DNA of 64,000 nt from an uncultured Bacteroidaceae bacterium. Its GTDB lineage: Bacteria > Bacteroidota > Bacteroidia > Bacteroidales > Bacteroidaceae. Position 1 is the stretch's first letter, and each line of letters begins with the position of its first letter. A program made the translations under genes and the position numbers. Below, piece after piece: positions 29,820 through 39,112 of this stretch. The stretch covers positions 62,001 through 126,000 of the forward strand of contig CAJOLW010000010.1 of assembly GCA_905235525.1 (NCBI GenBank), in the 5' to 3' direction. Under the pieces are notes generated by a model. That model was not told where the DNA came from. It ran no database searches and saw only the letters and a list, made by a program, of their open reading frames with translations.

Positions 29820-31833
29820 AGGTTCGTTTGTGAAGTTGGGAGGTAATCACGGTGTTCAAGTGGTGAAGTTCCTTACACAGTTGGTAGGTACACCAGGTCT
29901 GTTGGCAGTGCTGGTTGTGACGGCGGTGCTTTATCTTATCTATCTGAGTGCAAAAACGATTGAGATAATTCGTAACATGTTCCGTCTGAATTTCTTGAAG
30001 AAGGTGAAGCCTGAGCGGTGGAAGTATCTGATGAACAAGAATGACGAAGAAGAAGAGGATGAGAATGGCGAGCCTGAAGACGATGAGGGTGAAGATGCGG
30101 ATGAGAACCTTCCTTCAGGTGAGAAAGTGGATGAAAAGGTGGAGTTAGTGTTCCCTGTTGAAGAGGATATTGTAGAAGAAAAGAATGATGTTGAGGAGAA
30201 TGTTGAGGTGAAGGAGGAAAAGGAAGTGGTGGTCGAAGAAGAAAAGAATGATGAGACAAAGATGGACATAGAGGCGAATGAAACGGAACAGGGAAGTGGA
30301 AAGATTGTGCGTGGTGACATCAATACACCGTATGACCCGAAACAGGATTTGTCCCATTACAAATACCCTACGCTGAACCTGCTGAAGAAGGCTGATGACC
30401 AAGGTCCCCAGATTGATATGTTTGAGCAGAATGCGAACAAGAACCGTATCATAGAGGTGCTGAAACAGTTTGGTGTGGAGATTAAGAGCATTAAAGCGAC
30501 GATCGGTCCTACTATCACGTTGTATGAGATTGTACCTTCAGAAGGAACACGTATCAGCAAGATTCGCAACTTGGAAGATGATATTGCTTTGTCATTGGCA
30601 GCAGAGGGTATCCGTATCATAGCACCAATTCCAGGCAAGGGCACAATTGGTATTGAGGTGCCAAACAAGAAGAAGTGCATCGTGTCGATGGAGAGTGTCA
30701 TCAATAGCCGAGTGTATCAGGAGAGCAAGATGGAACTGCCTTGTGCTATTGGTAAGACCATCAGTAATGAGGTGTTCATGTTTGATTTGGCGAAGGCACC
30801 TCATTTGTTGGTGGCAGGTGCTACGGGTCAGGGTAAGTCTGTGGGCTTGAATGCCATCGTTACTTCATTGCTCTACAAGAAGCATCCGTCGGAGTTGAAA
30901 ATTGTGATGGTTGACCCGAAGAAGGTGGAATTCAGTATTTACAGCCCGATTGAGAATCATTTCCTGGCACGTCTGGAGGAAGAGGAAGACTGCATCATCA
31001 CGGATGTGCAGAAAGTGGTGAAGACATTGAATTCTCTTTGTGCACTGATGGACACACGTTATGATATGCTGAAAAGAGCACATGCAAGGACCATAAAGGA
31101 ATATAACGAGATGTTTAAGAGTCGCAAACTGAATCCCGAACACGGTCATGAGTATATGCCTTACATCGTGGTGATTGTGGATGAGTTTGGTGACCTCATC
31201 ATGACGGCTGGTAAGGAAGTTGAATTGCCTATTTGTCGTATTGCTCAGTTGGCTCGTGCCGTGGGTATCCACATGATTATTGCTACCCAGCGTCCTCAGG
31301 CAAGCATCATCAGTGGTGCTATTAAGGCAAACTTCCCGACGAGAATAGCCTTCAAGGTGAGTTCGATGATGGACTCTCGTGTGATTCTCGACCGTTCAGG
31401 TGCCAATCAACTGATTGGTAAAGGTGATATGCTGTATCTGGGAAGCGCGGAACCTGTGCGTGTACAATGTGCTTTTGTGGATACGCCAGAGGTGAACGAC
31501 ATTTGTAATTACATTGCCAAGCAACAGGCATACTTGCATCCTTTGTATCTGCCCGAAGTGGCTGACCCAGAAAGTGATGGTGTTGCAATGGGACCAATGG
31601 ATAAAGGACATCTTGATCCTATGTTTGCAGATGTGGCAAAGTTTGTGGTGAATAATCAGAGTGGTTCGACATCGATGATTCAACGTAATTATTCAATAGG
31701 TTACAATCGTGCCGGTAAGATTATGGATCAGTTGGAACGTATGGGGGTTGTGGGACCTCAAGTGGGTGCCAAGCCTCGTGAGGTCTTGATAAAGGATCCA
31801 ATGACGTTGGAGAGTTTGTTGAACTCGCTGTAG
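29701..31833 (+). CDS. ftsK: FtsK/SpoIIIE DNA translocase, main part (frameshifted)
   Basis: Residues 1-90 hold membrane helices three and four (KFILFTVLMLWTSVFLAAFG and LLAVLVVTAVLYLIYLS). A very acidic linker of about 100 residues follows, then the motor: Walker A VAGATGQGKSVG (about residue 371), Walker B IVVIVDEFGDLI (about 487), and the C-terminal gamma winged helix (MIQRNYSIGYNRAGKIMDQL). FtsK pumps chromosomal DNA through the division septum and supports dimer resolution. The missing N-terminus is in the preceding frame at 29349, making a normal 800-plus-residue FtsK if one base is removed or two added. Confidence 0.93.
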   Translation: MRMMRIFKFTLLRKFILFTVLMLWTSVFLAAFGYLFPYFEGSFVKLGGNHGVQVVKFLTQLVGTPGLLAVLVVTAVLYLIYLSAKTIEIIRNMFRLNFLKKVKPERWKYLMNKNDEEEEDENGEPEDDEGEDADENLPSGEKVDEKVELVFPVEEDIVEEKNDVEENVEVKEEKEVVVEEEKNDETKMDIEANETEQGSGKIVRGDINTPYDPKQDLSHYKYPTLNLLKKADDQGPQIDMFEQNANKNRIIEVLKQFGVEIKSIKATIGPTITLYEIVPSEGTRISKIRNLEDDIALSLAAEGIRIIAPIPGKGTIGIEVPNKKKCIVSMESVINSRVYQESKMELPCAIGKTISNEVFMFDLAKAPHLLVAGATGQGKSVGLNAIVTSLLYKKHPSELKIVMVDPKKVEFSIYSPIENHFLARLEEEEDCIITDVQKVVKTLNSLCALMDTRYDMLKRAHARTIKEYNEMFKSRKLNPEHGHEYMPYIVVIVDEFGDLIMTAGKEVELPICRIAQLARAVGIHMIIATQRPQASIISGAIKANFPTRIAFKVSSMMDSRVILDRSGANQLIGKGDMLYLGSAEPVRVQCAFVDTPEVNDICNYIAKQQAYLHPLYLPEVADPESDGVAMGPMDKGHLDPMFADVAKFVVNNQSGSTSMIQRNYSIGYNRAGKIMDQLERMGVVGPQVGAKPREVLIKDPMTLESLLNSL

Positions 31834-31864
31834 ATGTGAAATGTTAGATGTAAAATGTAAGAAG

Positions 31865-32467
31865 ATGAAAAGGAATGTATTAGTATGGATACTGCTTATG
31901 ATGGCAGTAATTGTTGAGGCTCAGACAGCCACCCAACTGCTGGACAAGTCTGCTGCCACATTGCGTGCGGCAGGTAATGTGAAGATAGGCTTTACGATGG
32001 AGGTGGAAGGTGGCACTTCTACTGGCTACATCAAATTGCAGCGTCAGAAGTTTGTGGTGAATGTAGGCGGTAGTATCACTTGGTTTGATGGCAAGACGAT
32101 GTGGACATATGTGAAGGCGAATGAGGAGGTGAATGTGACCACTCCCTCTGCAGATGCCGTAGCGAAGATGAATCCGTATGCCTTCCTCTCGTTCTATAAG
32201 AATGGCTATACAGTCAAGATGGGGAAGGGAACAGCCAAGGAACATGAGGTGTTGCTGACAGGCAAAAGCGGAAGCCCATACACGAATGTGGTGGTGCGCA
32301 TCAACAAATCGACGCAGTATCCAACCCTCATCAAGATGACGTCGTCGAAAGGGGCTGTGACGACAATTCGTTGCAACTCTTTCCTGAAGAACCAAAAATA
32401 CAAGGATACGACTTTCCGATTCAACAAGAAGAATTATCCTGATGCAGAAATAGTGGACCTGAGATAA
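31865..32467 (+). CDS. LolA-like outer-membrane lipoprotein carrier protein
   Basis: From ATG at 31865 the product is 200 residues, with a signal peptide (MKRNVLVWILLMMAVIVEAQ). The mature part is a LolA-like half-barrel: a helix (ATQLLDKSAATLRAAGNVKI) then strands such as TSTGYIKLQRQKFVVNVG, SITWFDGKTMWTYVKANEEV and TLIKMTSSKGAVTTI. A LolA-like gene after ftsK is a common order in Bacteroidales. It probably shuttles lipoproteins through the periplasm. Its stop codon overlaps the start of the next gene (TAATG). Confidence 0.82.
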   Translation: MKRNVLVWILLMMAVIVEAQTATQLLDKSAATLRAAGNVKIGFTMEVEGGTSTGYIKLQRQKFVVNVGGSITWFDGKTMWTYVKANEEVNVTTPSADAVAKMNPYAFLSFYKNGYTVKMGKGTAKEHEVLLTGKSGSPYTNVVVRINKSTQYPTLIKMTSSKGAVTTIRCNSFLKNQKYKDTTFRFNKKNYPDAEIVDLR

Positions 32468-33975
32468 TGGAGTTCTCGAGGGTACGGTTATTATATAAAC
32501 TCGTTTCTCACAATCAGCGGTTGCAGACACGTCGTCATCCGATGTTTGAGAAGAACATGGCAATGAAGATATTGAGTTATATCTTTATTGCCTTTTGGGC
32601 TGTATATCTGGTGATGCTCGGTTTCACGGCTTATTCCTATTTCGATGGTTCGGCATTGGAGGCGTTTGACTGGGTGGATGGCGGTATGATATGGTTTCTC
32701 ATCATCGATTTCCTATCCCGCTTCTCCATGCAGGAAACCCCTGCACAGAACATCAAGCAATACAAACTGCTGAACATCCCGACGGGTTTTCTGCTCCACA
32801 CGTTCTTGCTGCGGATGGGCTTGCAACCTTACAACCTCTTTTGGGCGTTCTTCTTCGTGCCATTCGGACTTCGTGCCATTCCTCAGTTCTATGGGATGCT
32901 CGGATTCTTCGGATTCATCATCGGTTGGTGGCTCATGTATGTGCTGAACAGTTACTGGTATCTGTTTTGGCGCACACTCATCAACCGCAATTTCCATTAC
33001 CTTGCCATTCCATTGGTGATTTATGCCGCATTGGCTTATTTCGGCATTTTCTATGATGAAGAGAACCAATGGCTGTTCACTGGCACCATTCGCCTGATGC
33101 GTGGATTCTGCCAGTGGAATCCTTTGTGCTGGTTGCTCTTTTGTGTGGCGGTGATACCGCTGTATCTTGTCAACTTCCGTTTGCAGAAAGTTGCCATTTA
33201 TGTGGAAATCGCCAAGACGGAGATGGTGAAGCAGTTCAAGAGTCACAACATGACCTTCCTTGACCGATTCGGAGTGATAGGCGAGTACCTGAAATTGGAA
33301 CTGAAATCGACCATACGCAATTTGGTGGTGCGCAAGCAGTTTATCACAGGCTCCCTGTGCATGCTGATGCTGTGCAGTCTCTTCTCCTTCTCCGACATCT
33401 ATGACGAGTTGCCCTTCATGCGTGTGTTCATTTGTGTTTATTGCTTCACTTGTCTGGGCGTGATGACTTTGACCACCGTGATGTGTGCTGAGGGAAATTA
33501 TATTGACGGGTTGATGGTGCGGAAAGAGACTGTTCTATCGTTGTTGAAGGCCAAGTACTATTTCCAGTGCTTGATGCTGATTGTGCCGTCCCTTTTCTCG
33601 CTTATGCCCATTATGGAGGGGAAAATCTCATGGCTGACAGCGTTGGGTAGCCTGTTGTTCACTTCGGGGGCGGTCTTCCCGTTCATCTTCCAGTTGGCTG
33701 TGTATAACGATGCCACCATCCATTTGAATGAAAAACTGACCAAGACGGGACGGGACACGAAAGTGCAGATGCTGATGTCGGGTGCAGCCCTGTTCTTGCC
33801 GATGCTGGTCATGTATGCTTTGGTGCAGTTCTTCAACGACGATGTGGCTGCGATGTCAATGATAGTGATAGGATTGCTCGGGACGGTGCTGCATCCGTTC
33901 TGGCTTCGCAACATATACAAACGATTCATGGAACGTCGTTACGCCAACATGGACGGCTTCCGGAACAGTAGATAA
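32467..33975 (+). CDS. DUF5687-type multi-pass membrane protein (transporter permease)
   Basis: The 502-residue protein has about ten to twelve hydrophobic segments, for example AFWAVYLVMLGFTAYSY and FIIGWWLMYVLNSYWYLFW. The cytoplasmic section around VEIAKTEMVKQFKSHNMTFL separates two membrane blocks. The pattern fits DUF5687, a Bacteroidetes permease found with an ABC ATPase, and such an ATPase is encoded next (34125-34886). Together they form a probable two-gene ABC exporter; the substrate is not predictable. Confidence 0.8.
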   Translation: MEFSRVRLLYKLVSHNQRLQTRRHPMFEKNMAMKILSYIFIAFWAVYLVMLGFTAYSYFDGSALEAFDWVDGGMIWFLIIDFLSRFSMQETPAQNIKQYKLLNIPTGFLLHTFLLRMGLQPYNLFWAFFFVPFGLRAIPQFYGMLGFFGFIIGWWLMYVLNSYWYLFWRTLINRNFHYLAIPLVIYAALAYFGIFYDEENQWLFTGTIRLMRGFCQWNPLCWLLFCVAVIPLYLVNFRLQKVAIYVEIAKTEMVKQFKSHNMTFLDRFGVIGEYLKLELKSTIRNLVVRKQFITGSLCMLMLCSLFSFSDIYDELPFMRVFICVYCFTCLGVMTLTTVMCAEGNYIDGLMVRKETVLSLLKAKYYFQCLMLIVPSLFSLMPIMEGKISWLTALGSLLFTSGAVFPFIFQLAVYNDATIHLNEKLTKTGRDTKVQMLMSGAALFLPMLVMYALVQFFNDDVAAMSMIVIGLLGTVLHPFWLRNIYKRFMERRYANMDGFRNSR

Positions 33976-33983
33976 AAACATGT

Positions 33984-34114
33984 ACAATTTGACAATTTAC
34001 AATGTGCAATTTATCAGACAATTGAGTTATTTAATTATTTGCCATGGGGTTGTACAGAAATTGCCAAATCACCAAATGAGAAAATAAATTGTACATTGTA
34101 AATTGCTAAATTGT
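33984..34114. repeat. Intergenic inverted repeat between permease and ATPase genes
   Basis: A 22-base arm (33984-34005) pairs with 34093-34114 with two mismatches around a loop of about 87 bases. Both arms are built from ACAATTT/ACAATTTACAATGT units. It lies entirely between two genes that should be co-transcribed; it may be a small repeat element or an mRNA stability structure. Confidence 0.6.
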
Positions 34115-34124
34115 AAATATAAAG

Positions 34125-34886
34125 ATGAACTTAACAATCGAAAAACTGACCAAATCCTTCGGGGAGAAGCAAGCCCTCAACATTGACCACTATGCCATTC
34201 ATAGTGGTGAAACGATTGGACTTGTAGGTAATAATGGGGCAGGGAAGACCACTTTGTTCCGCATTATTCTCGACTTGCTGCATGCCGACACGGGGTGTGT
34301 GACCATTGATGGTGTGGTGGATGGCCAGCCTGTTTCGTGTGATACATCAAAGAGCGAAGCGTGGAAGGCATACACAGGTGCCTTTGTCGATACGGGTTTC
34401 CTCATAGATTATCTGACCCCAGAGGAATATTTCCGCTTCATCGCCAAGATTTCGGGCATCTCAGATGCAGTCATGCACGACCGTCTTTTACAGTTCGATG
34501 GTTTCATGAATGGTGAGATATTGGGGCAGAAGACGTTGATTCGCAATCTCTCCATGGGTAACAAGCAGAAGGTGGGCATCATTGGTGCCATGTTGCACTA
34601 TCCCAAATTGCTGATACTCGACGAACCGTTCAATTTTCTCGACCCCACTTCTCAGTTGGCGATGAAATATCTGCTGGAAACCTACAGCAAGGAACAGAAA
34701 GCCACCATCATTGTGTCATCCCACAACTTGACCCACACGCTTGACATCTGTTCGCGTATCACCCTTCTCGAACATGGCATCATCCTCAAGGACTATGACC
34801 GTGATTATGCCATGTTGAATTCCGAGATCGAAGAGTACTTTCGGGGGCAGCAAAGTGGAAAGATTGAGAGTGTTTCTCCTCGCTGA
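34125..34886 (+). CDS. ABC transporter ATP-binding protein
   Basis: The 253-residue ATPase has Walker A GLVGNNGAGKTTLFR (about residues 32-46), the signature LSMGNKQKVGIIGA in place of the usual LSGGQ (about 142-155), Walker B LLILDEPFNFLDP (about 161-173) and the switch His in IIVSSHNLTH. It pairs with the DUF5687 membrane protein upstream to form a transporter of the ABC-2-like kind. The weak signature (SMGNK) is common in such exporters. Confidence 0.93.
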   Translation: MNLTIEKLTKSFGEKQALNIDHYAIHSGETIGLVGNNGAGKTTLFRIILDLLHADTGCVTIDGVVDGQPVSCDTSKSEAWKAYTGAFVDTGFLIDYLTPEEYFRFIAKISGISDAVMHDRLLQFDGFMNGEILGQKTLIRNLSMGNKQKVGIIGAMLHYPKLLILDEPFNFLDPTSQLAMKYLLETYSKEQKATIIVSSHNLTHTLDICSRITLLEHGIILKDYDRDYAMLNSEIEEYFRGQQSGKIESVSPR

Positions 34887-34958
34887 GGAGAGGTGGTGGT
34901 TTTAGCGTACTCATCTTCTTGATTTCTCTGTTGTTTCTCAAAAAAACTTGTAAAATTG

Positions 34959-34988
34959 TTGGGGAGTGAATAATTTATTGTATATTTG
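34959..34988 (+). promoter_or_regulatory. Promoter in the 466-base gap before the TerB cluster
   Basis: TTG (34959-34961), 19 bases, then TATATTTG (34981-34988) fits the consensus. The nearest gene start is 365 bases away at 35353. The leader (34995-35352) has no convincing gene; short frames there lack conserved features. Either the cluster has a long 5' leader or a further promoter lies nearer. Confidence 0.55.
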
Positions 34989-35352
34989 CAAACGAAAAAC
35001 AAAAAGGATGAAAGGCTACTAACTCTCGTTCCATCTACACCGTGACGATTCATTGGACATTGATGAAGAATGGATGAAACGAGATGGAAAGATAATAATT
35101 CAACAAACTAAAACAAGAAAATATGACTTAATTGTTTAACTTGACATAAAGAAAAGAATGTGTTTGCTTTTACTTGATGTATCCTGAAAATCGCCAAAAA
35201 GAGGATTTACCATCAACAGTAATAGTGAATGCTTGCATCGTTAGGTGTGGGCTTCATGGTTGTATGGTAAAAGGTGTTTGGCGATACCTCAGGATAGCAA
35301 TCGGGCAAGTCTCACACCTTTCTTTTTGCTGTGTCGCAAAAAGAAAAAGCCC

Positions 35353-35772
35353 ATGAATGAAATTGACAAATCTAATGGAAATGTTGAAGAAAGCAAAAAA
35401 TGGCATTTCTTCAATCTCTACTGCTTGGCACTTTCGGATTCAGAATTTGATCCGAAAGAAAAAGAATTGTTGTACAAGATTGGTTTGGAGTACGGTATCA
35501 CAGAAGATACAATCAACAACATCGTTGTGACATCTGGCCTAAGTCCTGTTTTGCCAGAAACACTTGAAGATAAGATTCATTATCTTTATGACCTGACTCG
35601 AATGGCATGGGCCGATGGCATAATAGAAGAGTCAGAGAAAGCATTGCTTCGCAAATACATTCTTCTGTTTGGCTTTCATGAAGAAAATGCAGAAAGTATC
35701 ATGGAATATTTTCTCCAGAATGTCAAAGAAGGAAAAGCGATTGAACAGATTATCAATGAAATAAAATCTTAA
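35353..35772 (+). CDS. TerB-like protein
   Basis: From ATG at 35353 the product is 139 residues of helical sequence. The segment LYDLTRMAWADGIIEESEKA followed by LLRKYILLFGF (about residues 78-108) is the TerB-type repeat in which acidic residues (Asp and Glu after Ala-Trp-Ala) bind metal. A first, weaker copy is at YCLALSDSEFDPKEKELLYK (about 21-40). TerB-like domains occur in tellurite-resistance and stress or phage-defence clusters. It is followed after 5 bases by a membrane coiled-coil gene, so they form an operon. The upstream in-frame extension lacks an ATG and is not convincing. Confidence 0.75.
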   Translation: MNEIDKSNGNVEESKKWHFFNLYCLALSDSEFDPKEKELLYKIGLEYGITEDTINNIVVTSGLSPVLPETLEDKIHYLYDLTRMAWADGIIEESEKALLRKYILLFGFHEENAESIMEYFLQNVKEGKAIEQIINEIKS

Positions 35773-35777
35773 AAAGG

Positions 35778-37025
35778 ATGGACTTTACAAATAATGTAAA
35801 AAAAATGTTTTCATTGAAGAGTGATGCAGCTCCTGCAAAAAGGGCGATTGTTCCTCTAAATGAAAGTAAAAAATCTCAGGAGACGTATAAACAATACGGC
35901 TTCAAAATGGCAGGTATCTCCCAAGGTGAATTACAGGCTTTTACGCCTAATCTGCAATCTGTGTACTTAGGTTTGAAGAAAGAGCAAGAGGGGAATGAGG
36001 AGTTACAAAATGAACTAAAACTAAGTTTGCAGAACAAAAAGGCCAATTATGAAAGAGACAAAGATATTGAAAAAGATAAATTGGAGCAGAATCAAAGGAA
36101 ACAGGCTCAATTGGAAGAAGAATTGCAAGAAAAGAATCAAGAATTGGCCGAATTGAAAACGACAGAATATCAGCGTAATAGAAGTGCGTGGATAACGCTC
36201 ATTATTTCAAGTGTTATTTTAGTTCCTTTTACACTATATTTCTTTATTTTTTATAGTTCCGTCGCTTATTCGGCATTTTTCAAACAGTTCAGTTTGGACA
36301 ATATCGGGGAAAATGGATTCCAATTGTCGGAAGCCATATTTGATTCGCACGCTTTATCTGCTGCCACTTCAGAGGGGGCAACAACCTTATTGTTCATTTT
36401 GCTTATGCCGATTATATTTCTGGCATTCGGCTTTGTACTGAATCGCTGGGAAAGGGAAGAAGGGTGGCTTAAGTGGGTTAAAATACCGATGATTATTGCT
36501 GTAGCCTTTGTTTTTGATACGCTTCTGTCATACGCAATTTGTGAAAAGATTTATAATCTTGACAGCCAAATGTCGTTAGAAGAATTGCCTTCTTATTCAT
36601 TGGCTCTTGCTTCACAAGACCCACGCTTTTGGGTGATTATATGCCTTGGTTTTGTAGCCTATCTGATATGGGGATTTACTTTTGGATATTTTGTCAAATC
36701 TCTTGATCAACTGGATTTGAACAAAATACATCATGAACAATTGTGCAATGAGAAAGAAAGCATAAAGCGTAAAATGGCAGATACCGAAAAAGAGCAATCG
36801 GACATAAGCACAAATATAGCCTCTTTACGCGCTGACATCCAAAAGGTGGAAAATCAATTAAATGGAACCATTGCACGGTATGATATAAGTAAAATAAAAT
36901 TGGAACTCAACCATTTCCTCGCAGGATGGCAGCAATATATGGCAGCAATGGGGAAGACTGAGGATGAAAAGAATATGATAACAGAAGAGTTTAATCGTAC
37001 AATAAACACATTAATAACCATATAA
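35778..37025 (+). CDS. Membrane protein with flanking coiled coils, unknown function
   Basis: The 415-residue protein has a soluble N-terminus, a coiled coil (about residues 68-132, rich in Glu, Lys and Gln), four membrane segments (about 138-160, 200-222, 236-256 and 284-304) and a second coiled coil to the C-terminus (about 310-370, with MADTEKEQSDISTNIASLRA). I do not recognise a named family. Because it sits between a TerB-like gene and a VWA-like gene, it may be the membrane scaffold of a three-part complex. Base composition is more AT-rich than in the flanking core genes. Confidence 0.72.
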   Translation: MDFTNNVKKMFSLKSDAAPAKRAIVPLNESKKSQETYKQYGFKMAGISQGELQAFTPNLQSVYLGLKKEQEGNEELQNELKLSLQNKKANYERDKDIEKDKLEQNQRKQAQLEEELQEKNQELAELKTTEYQRNRSAWITLIISSVILVPFTLYFFIFYSSVAYSAFFKQFSLDNIGENGFQLSEAIFDSHALSAATSEGATTLLFILLMPIIFLAFGFVLNRWEREEGWLKWVKIPMIIAVAFVFDTLLSYAICEKIYNLDSQMSLEELPSYSLALASQDPRFWVIICLGFVAYLIWGFTFGYFVKSLDQLDLNKIHHEQLCNEKESIKRKMADTEKEQSDISTNIASLRADIQKVENQLNGTIARYDISKIKLELNHFLAGWQQYMAAMGKTEDEKNMITEEFNRTINTLITI

Positions 37026-37037
37026 AATTATATAGAT

Positions 37038-37910
37038 ATGAAAACAAAAGCATTTATCATTATTGGCATTATCATTGCTGTAGTAATATCAGCATTTTTT
37101 ATTATCCGTTCAATTATAGGTCCCGGTCCTGATGATGGTGGTTCTCATACTACAATTGTAAAAGATAATAAATCAAAACCTCTCAATCTGTCTATCTATC
37201 TTGACTTATCAGACAGAATTAAGCCTGATGACAACAATCTCAATGCTCTCTCGCAGCGCGAAAAAGACATTGCTATTGTAGAGTATTTGGCAAATTACAT
37301 GAAAGACCGAGCCGTAAAGCAAAAGATTTTGCCTTGTAAAGATAAGATAAAGGTGTTTTTCTATCCTACTCCCAATGACTCTAAAATTGCTTTGCTTTCA
37401 GAACAATTAGAGTTGGATTTGAGTGCAACACCCCCTGCGGAGAAGAAAAAAATACTTACAACTTTTGTAGACGACTTCCATGAAGCAATGGAACAAATAT
37501 ATGATTCTACAATAAAGACCAGTAAATGGCTGGGTAGTGATATTTGGGGGTTCTTTAACAAGCCTGTTGACAACTATTGTATAAAAGATGGATACAGGAA
37601 TGTTCTTGTAATTCTTACAGATGGGTACATCTATCACGCACAAAACAAAATTCAGGATGGCGATGCCTACAGTTATGTACTGCCCCAAACTCTAAAGAAC
37701 CTCAATTCAAGTTTGATTCCACATCGGAAAGGACTGGAAGACCTGGAAGTGTTAATGTTAGAACTGAATCCCAATCCTACCACTGACCAAGATAAAATGG
37801 AGCAAGTAATCAATGATTGGTTGCAGAATATGGAAGTCCAAAAATATTATGTTGGCGAAACGGATTTGCCTTCAAACACGAAAATGATAATAGACAAATT
37901 CTTAAACTGA
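37038..37910 (+). CDS. Membrane-anchored protein with a VWA-like fold
   Basis: The 290-residue protein has one N-terminal membrane helix (FIIIGIIIAVVISAFFIIRS) and a large domain that begins with a hydrophobic strand ending in LSIYLDLSDRIKPDD, a degenerate MIDAS-type DxS motif, and contains VLVILTDGYIYH (about residues 190-201), the usual third MIDAS position with Asp-Gly. This layout suggests a von Willebrand A-like domain, typical of protein-interaction components in Ter-type stress systems. The call rests on motif and topology only. It lies 12 bases after the coiled-coil gene and is surely co-transcribed. Confidence 0.7.
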   Translation: MKTKAFIIIGIIIAVVISAFFIIRSIIGPGPDDGGSHTTIVKDNKSKPLNLSIYLDLSDRIKPDDNNLNALSQREKDIAIVEYLANYMKDRAVKQKILPCKDKIKVFFYPTPNDSKIALLSEQLELDLSATPPAEKKKILTTFVDDFHEAMEQIYDSTIKTSKWLGSDIWGFFNKPVDNYCIKDGYRNVLVILTDGYIYHAQNKIQDGDAYSYVLPQTLKNLNSSLIPHRKGLEDLEVLMLELNPNPTTDQDKMEQVINDWLQNMEVQKYYVGETDLPSNTKMIIDKFLN

Positions 37911-37915
37911 TAGCG

Positions 37916-38155
37916 ATGAAAAAAGTGTGCGCTATTTTACCGTTACTCTTTATACTGAGTTGTTCGCTGTGTGTATCCTGCAATGCACACGGTGACAACT
38001 CAGTTTATATTTGTACAGGGTATGGTGCGTATTGCTATCACAATAAAAGGAATTGTCGTGGATTGAATAATTGCCAAGCAGCCATCAAAAAAGTTTCTGT
38101 GAATACAGCGCAATCTAAAGGACGAAAACCTTGTGAAATTTGCTATTATTATTGA
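37916..38155 (+). CDS. Cys-rich small lipoprotein with a zinc-ribbon-like domain
   Basis: From ATG at 37916, 5 bases after the previous stop, the product is 79 residues: a signal peptide with Cys residues near its end (FILSCSLCVSC) and a compact domain with CTGYGAYCYHNKRNCRGLNN followed by VSVNTAQSKGRKPCEICYYY. The pattern of a repeated Cys pair, His, a CRGL motif and a closing GRKPCxIC is shared by many small bacterial proteins and resembles an Ada-like metal-binding knuckle. Function is unknown. Confidence 0.65.
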   Translation: MKKVCAILPLLFILSCSLCVSCNAHGDNSVYICTGYGAYCYHNKRNCRGLNNCQAAIKKVSVNTAQSKGRKPCEICYYY

Positions 38156-38186
38156 ATAGCGATGAATAATCTTAAAGTAGCATGAA

Positions 38187-38818
38187 ATGTCAAAAAATGA
38201 TTCAAATAGTGGATGCGGATGTATTATCCTTCTGTTATTTTGTATAGGCGGCGGAATCAGTCAATGTAATAGGAGTTGCAATGATTCTCATGAGGGTATT
38301 GCAACGGACTCACTTACTGTAGACACAACGATAATAGATGATTCAAGAGAATCTTATGTGTCCTATTATGAGACATTGTCGGAAGAAGACAGAGAATACT
38401 TGGAGAATTCTCTTACAACGGGAACTCAGCCATATTCTGACTTCTATGGGGAGAGTTACGTGTGCCATCGTGCCCAATGTTCTGCAATAGAAGTGACTGC
38501 GCCTATAAATTCGGATATTGTGGTTATTATCAAACGCAATAATGATAGCGGCAAAGTTGTTTCTCATGCGTATATGCTGGAGACAAGTACACCTTTGACC
38601 TACCCAATGGAGTTTTTCAACCATTCTTTTATTATGGAGAAGGATGGAACCCGAATAAGGATATGGGTAATGGTGTGATGGGTGGTTTTGTTCAAGATGA
38701 ATCCTTTTCTAAAGATGCACCTCAACGTATTGACGATTGTGTGTTAAGTTATGTCCTTCAATTAAGGAAAGATGGTAATTTCCAAACAAAAAGTAGCAGT
38801 AGAAGTGAAATGTTTTAG
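38187..38818 (+). pseudogene. Frameshifted lipoprotein-like gene in the TerB cluster
   Basis: The first frame (38187-38678) gives 163 residues with an N-terminal hydrophobic segment (CGCIILLLFCIGGGISQC) and a domain ending in FNHSFIMEKDGTRIRIWVMV. From about 38640 another frame continues with coding-like sequence (GWNPNKDMGNGVMGGFVQDE and onwards) to TAG at 38818. Restoring one G in the short G-run near 38646 joins them into one protein of about 210 residues. I read this as one gene broken by a single-base loss. The function is not known. Confidence 0.55.
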
Positions 38819-38838
38819 ATGTTTTTAATAAAAATAGT

Positions 38839-39096
38839 ATGAGAGCATTATATTTAATAGTCAGTATTTGTATTGCTACATTCCTATGTGGTTGTAGTGA
38901 CCCAACACAAAGAATTTCAGAATCCAATCTGAACGATGTGTTTACATCTGTTGAACAGATAGAAGATAAGGTAGATAATCTTATCAGAAAAGGTTCTGCA
39001 AACAAAGAAGAACTCATGGATTTGCAAGACGACATACAAAGACTTCATTCTGATTTAGAAAACAGTTTTTATGATGATGGGTATTACGAACCTTAA
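38839..39096 (+). CDS. Small lipoprotein, 85 aa
   Basis: A lipoprotein signal with lipobox-like FLCGC (Cys at about 19) precedes a short helical, charged region (EQIEDKVDNLIRKGSANKEE) likely to form a coiled coil. It follows the frameshifted gene by 20 bases and precedes the small membrane protein. Family unknown. Confidence 0.6.
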   Translation: MRALYLIVSICIATFLCGCSDPTQRISESNLNDVFTSVEQIEDKVDNLIRKGSANKEELMDLQDDIQRLHSDLENSFYDDGYYEP

Positions 39097-39112
39097 ATGC
39101 ACAAATCTTTTA

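Noticed and set aside
35174-35356. Short frame before the TerB-like gene
   Set aside because: No conserved sequence, no ribosome binding site, and it overlaps the extension of another frame; treated as leader sequence.
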